A stretch of 64,000 nt of DNA from Limnanthes douglasii subsp. nivea (Eukaryota; Streptophyta; Magnoliopsida; Brassicales; Limnanthaceae): positions 166,028,813 to 166,092,812 of the forward strand of contig JAUPFV010000002.1 in NCBI GenBank assembly GCA_036936605.1, in the 5' to 3' direction. Below are positions 58,620 to 64,000 of this stretch, piece after piece; the stretch's first letter is position 1, and each line of letters begins with the position of its first letter. The notes under the pieces were generated by a model. The model saw only the letters and a program-made list of their open reading frames with translations. It made no database searches and had not been told where the DNA came from. The translations under genes and the position numbers were made by a program.

Positions 58620-59059
58620 TGGTAGCGCCGAGATATAAGGTTGAACAAAGGACGACAAACACAAAGAGAAGAAGACAAAAACGGAGTAGATAATCTCTAA
58701 ACCTAAGTCAGAGTAAAAAAGAGACTCAGAGACTCAGAGAAAAATCTAAATTTTTATTCATCAAAGTCTAACGGTAAAATAGGGTATAAAATGCTTTATA
58801 TACAAGACATCCAAAACTCTAATAAAATAATTTATAATATACAATAAAGATATTAAAATTAAAAATCAAATATAATCTGAATGCAATCAGATTTGACTTA
58901 GTAATTAAAATATTGATTTTAAAATAAAATAAAATATCAAAAACAGTAAAATAGAATTTTTGGAGCCTAAATGTGTCGAGACGTTCAATTGAGTACCAAT
59001 TTCGCCTAGTTCGGATACCCGAGCGAGAAACCAGTTTGGCTGCAGTCTTCGCTACATCA
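58620..59059 (-). repeat. 5' LTR of short element (440 bp)
   Basis: Minus strand from TGATGTAGCG to GGCGCTACCA. It includes a TATAAAG-like box (plus strand gctttatata, 58791-58800). Confidence 0.75.
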
Positions 59060-59154
59060 ACTCGATTCTTGATTAAAGGCATTCTTGTAAGAGTTATGAA
59101 AGTGATTTTGCCTTTTTTTATTTGTCTTGATCTATCGTGGTAATGTTGCAAGAT

Positions 59155-59807
59155 CTTACTAATTTTATTGATATTTCATGAAGATCCATTTGCAAAGATG
59201 GTGAAATCATCTGCAAAGGCCAAGCAATGTACCATCAATGGATTACTAGTTTTGTATCTCATTCCTCTATTATCTTCAAATAGCCTTTTAATACATCTAA
59301 TGAGTTACTCTTTAGTAATCATAAATAGACCATGAGAAATTAGATCACCTTATCTTACTCCTTTAGATGGCTTGATATAACCATTTACAATAATTGAAAA
59401 CCATACTAAATTTATGGATATTTTAATCATGTCTACAAACCTTAAATCAAATCCAAAATCTTCCTAGATTATTAGTATAAATTTGAATGAAAATTTGTGA
59501 AATACTTTGGGGATATCTATTTTAATCATTACATTAGCATATTTTCTTTTCTTGTTTAATTCATGAGATATCTCTTGAATTAGCAGTATATTGTCATGAA
59601 TATTCCTTCTATTGACAAAATCACCTTGTTCCTCAAATATAATTCTAGGAAGAAACGTATATAACCTTTCACTTAATATCCTTGATATAATTATGTTTAA
59701 ACCCATGCATAAGCTAGTTATTTTGAATTCATTCCCGGATTTAGAAGAGTCCACATTAAGAATTAAGCATATTGTTGTGGCATATATGCATCAAGGAACA
59801 TTATGAC
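59155..59807 (-). pseudogene. LINE reverse transcriptase fragment
   Basis: The minus strand reads LCMGLNIIISRILSERLYTF, IIFEEQGDFVNRRNIHDNIL and VMIKIDIPKVFHKFSF (59754-59464; Asp in the first catalytic motif), then in another frame GLFMITKE, LFEDNRGMRYKTSNPLMVHC and LAFADDFTIFAN with the FADD box near 59200. It is a different LINE subfamily from 1-5636. The right end is cut exactly where the Tat-5 LTR begins. Confidence 0.82.
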
Positions 59808-60145
59808 TGATGAGTATGATTCTTTGAATCGCTTTAGTAAATGAGAGAAGTAAAGTTTTAGAGAGAGAAATAGATTCTAGAGAGAGAAATAGATTCTAGA
59901 GAGAGAAATTTAAAGTATTCAAGTGTTCTAACTCAAAATTTCAACCCCTTTACTAGATCAGTCTTGGCCTTTATATAGAGGCGCAAGGACTTAATGTACA
60001 ACTGAAAATGGTTACATAAAAGGACTTATTACATGTTAGTCCCTCACTAAAATACATAGTTCTCAATTCCTTCTCTAACTTTATAATCTGCTATATAAGC
60101 TTTCATTGTTTACATTTTAATCCTCAGTATTCTACTTCCTTATCA
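59808..60145 (-). repeat. Tat-5 3' LTR (338 bp)
   Basis: Plus strand TGATGAGTATGATTC to CTTATCA. Compared with Tat-4 it has an extra copy of the agagagagaaatagattct phrase and an added aaaggacttatt segment. The PPT is at 60146-60158 (minus CTAAAGGGCTAC). Confidence 0.88.
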
Positions 60146-60504
60146 GTAGCCCTTTAGTTCCCATGCCAGTAAATGAATGAGAACTAATCAAATTCAAATC
60201 TAAGGAGAAGCAAATATAATTTCATATTCCATAATCCGAAGTACATCAATCACTCTAATATATCATCAATCGTTCTAAATAGATCGAAATATATTAGCAT
60301 ATAACCATCTGTGTATATCGCAATTCGAAGCAAGAGCTAATAATCTTAGGTGTCAACCCTACTTTTCAACAAATCACGACCCTTTAGGTGCTAGGTATGC
60401 AATTAGGCTCTTAGAGTAACAAGTGTTGAACCCTTATTTACGTAACCGCTTCAACTTCTGTCCAATTAGCATCCACTTTTCCACTTCTCAACACGTCCTT
60501 TCTC

Positions 60505-60562
60505 CTCTTATATGACCCATTCTTTGATCCACAAACAAAATTCCTTGAGAGAGAAAGATAAA
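60505..60562 (+). promoter_or_regulatory. Tat-5 antisense-gene promoter region
   Basis: ttatatga near 60508-60515 and gagagagaaaga near 60547-60559, copy of the Tat-4 arrangement. Confidence 0.5.
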
Positions 60563-60689
60563 AAATTTCTAAATCTCATTGCTACCTTCACCGGTTTCTT
60601 CAAACTAATGGCTATCTTCACCGGTTTCATTAAACTACTGGCTACCTTCACCAGAAAAATCATTTTTTTCGATAAACCTTTTTAACTAG

Positions 60690-62220
60690 TTTATGAGAAA
60701 GCGCCCAAAATCCAGAATATCTGAAGCCAAAATTCCCAAAGAATCTAAATCCCCAAAATTTAACAACAACTTCTTTAGAGCTTACGATTATTGATGCATC
60801 AGCGAAAGAGCAGAAAAATATAAAGTTGATGGGTTAATAAGCAACGGTCCCCTTGGAAAATCCACAAAGACCATCTATTACGGTAATTTCGATCCTTTTA
60901 AAGCTCCTACTTTTTCGCCTGCAAAGTGTTCTTACCAATCCACAATAGAGCAGACAACCATCTTCCCCAAAAGAAGAAGGCAAAAAAGAATTAAAAGGAA
61001 GCTAGTAAATCTGGTGCTAGGTCTTCAACAGATCCGAAGCCAAAAGGATCGAAACGAAAAACAAAATAAAACACACTTTCCACCATCGAAGAAGGAACAT
61101 AAGAGGGTCCTTCTCCAAAAAAATAAGAAAACTACTGCGCCTTCGAAAAAGAAAAGTAGTGGAGGTTATCGAAGAAATACTGTCCGATGACAATGAAGCT
61201 GTAGCTACAGATAATCAGCAGTCATAAAAAGGAACATGAAGATAATGTTGAGGACGCCACCATCCAGCAAAAGGAAATTGTCGTTGTAAAAGATAACCAA
61301 GATGATGATCACTTCGACCCTGACAGTTTCATTAACTTCGATGAATCATAAGAGCTTGCTGGAGAAGAAGATCACATCATTCAAGAGATTCAAACTAATC
61401 TGCATAAATTTGGTAGGAGATCTGCACCTGCTTCCTCTAAAGCCGAATCTCTTGAAGTTATTATTCATACAATTTCTTTAGACCTTATTCCTCGGCGTAG
61501 CCCAGTGGTCTTTCCTTCTAAGAAGCCTTCCGAAGAAGTCATAGTTGTTCTTCAACCTTTTTATGATCTTAATAGTACAGCAAAAATACTTACTCAAGAA
61601 ATCGAGGCCTCTCAAAGTCACTTTAACCGTATGGATAAATAGATGGTTCACTATAAAGGTGTTGTTGAAGCTGAGAAAAAGATAAAAGAAATCTTTGGTG
61701 ACCATATAAAAGATCAGTTTCATGTATTCCAAATGGAAATGTCTGAATTTCTCCGAGGACTTCTTCTGTCAAAAAGTATCTCCAAGAAATGCATCGAAAT
61801 GAGAAAAATGATCTCAACACCTCGCACCAAGAAGAAATTGATCAACTCAAGACCAAACATTGTGAAGAGTTAGTTGCTGAAAAGAAGAAACTCGATGACC
61901 TTCAAACTTCTCTTAGTAAAGCAAAGCAAAAAAATAAAAACTTAATCGATGAGATGGCTGCTCTCAAGGCTCACTTTGAGAAAGAAAAACAACTTGCTAT
62001 CATTGCTGCTGAAGACGAGTGTACCAAAGATACGTTACTAACTATTAGTAATGGCAAAGAAGAGAGAGCCATCACACTCCTTTGAGAAATTCACGCCACG
62101 TATGCTAAGATAAATCTTTCAAGCTTTTGGAATGAATTCCTGTCGAACAACGCCCGAGCGAGGCCTTCGACCCTATTCTACGTTCATCATCCGAAAAAGA
62201 GTCATTCGAACACGAATAGT
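60690..62220 (+). pseudogene. Tat-5 extra gene with a large internal deletion
   Basis: The N-terminus (MRKRPKSRISEAKIPKES) matches Tat-4. A TGA stop replaces a Leu codon in AYDYLCISER (near 60793). At 60919-60920 the sequence jumps from the PTFSP region (Tat-4 53252) to the AKCSY region (Tat-4 about 54612), removing about 1.36 kb including the conserved middle segment and the intron. The C-terminus is longer than in Tat-4: QEEIDQLKTKHCEELVAEKK, then LDDLQTSLSKAKQKNKNLID (61789-62085) form a strong coiled coil with heptads, ending ARARPSTLFYVHHP near 62190. Confidence 0.72.
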
Positions 62221-62418
62221 TTTACTATATTTTGGGTTTTCATTGTCTTTTTGTCTGTCATATTAGTACTACAACTCTTGTACCCATCGAATTATTCTGA
62301 ATGAGAAAGGTTTTTGTTTACGCTTCATCTTTTAAGTCAAGTTATATTCACGTTTAATTGTTATATTAGTTATTTGAGGTAAAAACCTAATATAATACTT
62401 TAAATAATCATTACAATA

Positions 62419-62605
62419 CGTAACACCTCAAATATTATAGTACGTTGAACGAACGTAGCACTTCGAACACCATAATGCACTTATTAAACGTAGCACTTCG
62501 AATATCATAGATTGCTTAATGAACGTAACACTTCAAATATCATAGAGTGGTGTTTAACGAACGTAACACTTCGAATATCATAGAGTGTTTAATGAATTTA
62601 ACACT
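62419..62605. repeat. Tat-5 minisatellite, 35-38-bp unit, about 5 copies
   Basis: cgta(g/a)cacttcgaatatcata recurs at 62419, 62454, 62489, 62524 and 62562. It sits between the extra gene and integrase. Confidence 0.85.
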
Positions 62606-62864
62606 TTGAACATGGTTGTTACTTCAAAAAGTGTTCACAACACTTCAAAATATTCTACTCTTGGTCAACCTCGAAGATGATCAATCTTTCATCAGTTACC
62701 AAAACAGTTTAAATAAGCACTTGTAGACAACCATTGGACAAAAAATGCATTTCATTGATAATTTTGAATATATACATAGCACCTCGTTAAAACCACCATG
62801 GGCCAATAAGGTAGGAAATTTTGCGTTAATCAATGAAAGGAAACAAATTAGAAATACAACACAA

Positions 62865-63998
62865 TTATTCCCAGTGTAACTTCAGATGCTGTATATTCCA
62901 TGAGTGTTGAAGAATCCTCCCCTGATTATCACATAGGCGATAAGAACATGGCTTTATCCTTTCAACAGCCATATAAGGCCCTTCCCAATTCGGGGCCGTT
63001 TTCCAAAGGCTCTTCTCCTTGGTATGTAGGAATACTTTTCTTAACACTTTATCACCTACTTTAAACTCCCTCTTTTTTACCCTCGAATTGTACCTATTCC
63101 TCATAAGAGTTTGATAATATATTACATTTAAATGAGCTCGAACTATTTTCTCATCAATCAGATCCAAACTTTCTCTTTTAGCTTCTTCATTAGATTCTTC
63201 AGAATATTGAGTTATTCTAAAAGATGACAGCATAGATTCCACGGGTCTAACGCATCCATTCCATATGCTAAGGCAAAAAGAGTTTCTTTAGTAGCTTCCC
63301 TAGGAATTGTTTGATAAGCCCAAAGCACCTCTTGTAAATAATTTGGCCACTTTCCTACCGCCCCTGATAAAAAAAATTCAAACCTTCCAAAATAGATCTG
63401 TTTGTCACCTCCACTTGTCCATTTGCTTCGGGATGAAATGGTGTTGAAAAACATTGCTTAAGTCCCTTCGAAGCACAGAATGAAGCCATTTTCTTTGTTA
63501 TTAAATTGAGGACCATTATCTGTAGTAATTCTTCGAGACACTCCAAAACGACAATAAATACTGATTACGATGAACTTAATCACATCCTTCGCTTTCGTTC
63601 CAGGTTAATGGCTTTGCTTCTGCCCACTTTGTAAAATAATCCACAGCAACAATTAGCATTTGTTGTCCTCCAGAGGCCATCAGCAAAAGACCTACTAAAT
63701 CTATTCTCCATCTATCAAACTGAATCTATTCTCCATCTATCAAACTGAATCTATTCTCCATCTATGAATAGAACTAGAAAACCTTTGAAAAGTATCACAA
63801 CTTTGAACCAAACTCTTGTCATCATTCATAATCGAAGGCCAGTAAAACCCTGTGAGCAAAACTTGACGAGATAATGCCTTAAGCCCACAATGTACTGATC
63901 CTTTTCCATCATGCAACTCTAATTAAACTTCCTGTGATTCTTGTCTATTCAAACATCATAGTAATGGCCTACTCAATAATTTTTTTACAAAATTCCAT
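62865..63998 (-). pseudogene. Tat-5 integrase
   Basis: The C-terminal part (63242-62865) is well preserved: NVIYYQTLMRNRYNSRVKKR, then EFKVGDKVLRKVFLHTKEKS and NWEGPYMAVERIKPCSYRL, the GPF/Y-type region. The core has [20 protein letters not shown] with the catalytic Glu (63546-63355) and a broken DNGPQF-like motif. The zinc-binding region is at about 63998-63780, carrying LHDGKGSVHCGLKAL-like text. A 25-bp triplication disrupts the frame near 63700. Confidence 0.88.
63701..63765. repeat. 25-bp tandem triplication inside integrase
   Basis: ctattctccatctatcaaac starts at 63701, 63726 and 63751. The unit is not a multiple of three, so it shifts the frame. Confidence 0.9.
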
Positions 63999-64000
63999 CC

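Larger units (their letters stand above)
57296..59059 (-). mobile_element. Short LTR retroelement (non-autonomous or internally deleted)
   Basis: The minus strand has a 5' LTR (58620-59059), a tRNA-Met-type PBS (58605-58616), an ORF start MPPKSTTRGKSTTL just inside (58572), an interior of only 1.2 kb, a polypurine tract (CCGGGGAAGGA, 57384-57394) and a truncated 3' LTR (57296-57383). No protease, RT, RNase H or integrase was seen. The beginning of the two LTRs matches well: TGATGTAGCGAAGACTGCAG. Confidence 0.78.
59808..63998 (-). mobile_element. Tat-5: Tat-type element, left part (runs off the window)
   Basis: 3' LTR 59808-60145, promoter-like region, extra gene with an internal deletion, a 35-bp minisatellite and integrase on the minus strand. 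It is almost identical to Tat-4 through 60919. The rest of pol lies outside the window. Confidence 0.9.

Overview
This window is repeat-dominated nuclear DNA of a flowering plant, probably a eudicot. The evidence is plant Ty3/gypsy lineages (five Tat-type elements and a chromovirus), DUF4283-type LINEs, tRNA-derived SINEs of Au type, a Helitron helicase, and a nuclear copy of plastid DNA carrying trnR-UCU and part of trnG-UCC. I found no intact host gene. Almost every coding stretch is a retroelement fragment with stops and frameshifts.

Layout. 1-5636: a LINE with gag-like ORF1, endonuclease, reverse transcriptase and zf-RVT. 5637-8340: AT-rich sequence. 8340-14500: three copies of pieces of a SEC14-like (CRAL-TRIO) lipid-transfer gene. 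One is split by a 311-bp solo LTR with a perfect 5-bp target duplication, and a decayed Helitron helicase lies between the copies. 16500-19330: two more LINE fragments and a SINE.

19397-63998: a field of minus-strand Tat-type elements, named here Tat-1 to Tat-5. Each carries, where present, gag-PR-RT-RH-second RH-INT on the minus strand and an extra gene on the plus strand near the 3' LTR. Nesting can be read directly. Tat-3 (32008-48952, TSD ATCAA on both sides) sits inside the extra gene of Tat-2. A chromovirus (42068-48504, TSD TCTAG/TCTGG) sits inside Tat-3. Tat-4 begins at 52173 inside the RNase H region of Tat-2. Tat-1 holds the plastid insert. At 55385 the extra gene of Tat-4 is fused in frame to the 3' end of a second chromovirus copy, giving the longest open frame in the window (350 codons). 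56860-59800 holds a SINE, a short LTR element with only a 1.2-kb interior, and another LINE fragment. Tat-5 fills the right end.

The most interesting biology is the plus-strand extra gene of the Tat elements. It has a conserved N-terminal motif, a conserved middle segment, a small in-frame phase-1 GT-AG intron in at least two copies, a lysine-rich part and a coiled-coil C-terminus. A TATA-like box and a GAGAGAAAGAG-type leader precede it in five copies. Between this gene and integrase, four elements each carry a tandem-repeat array with a different unit. An intron on the strand opposite the genomic RNA would survive retrotransposition, so the arrangement suggests a real antisense-transcribed gene carried by the element.
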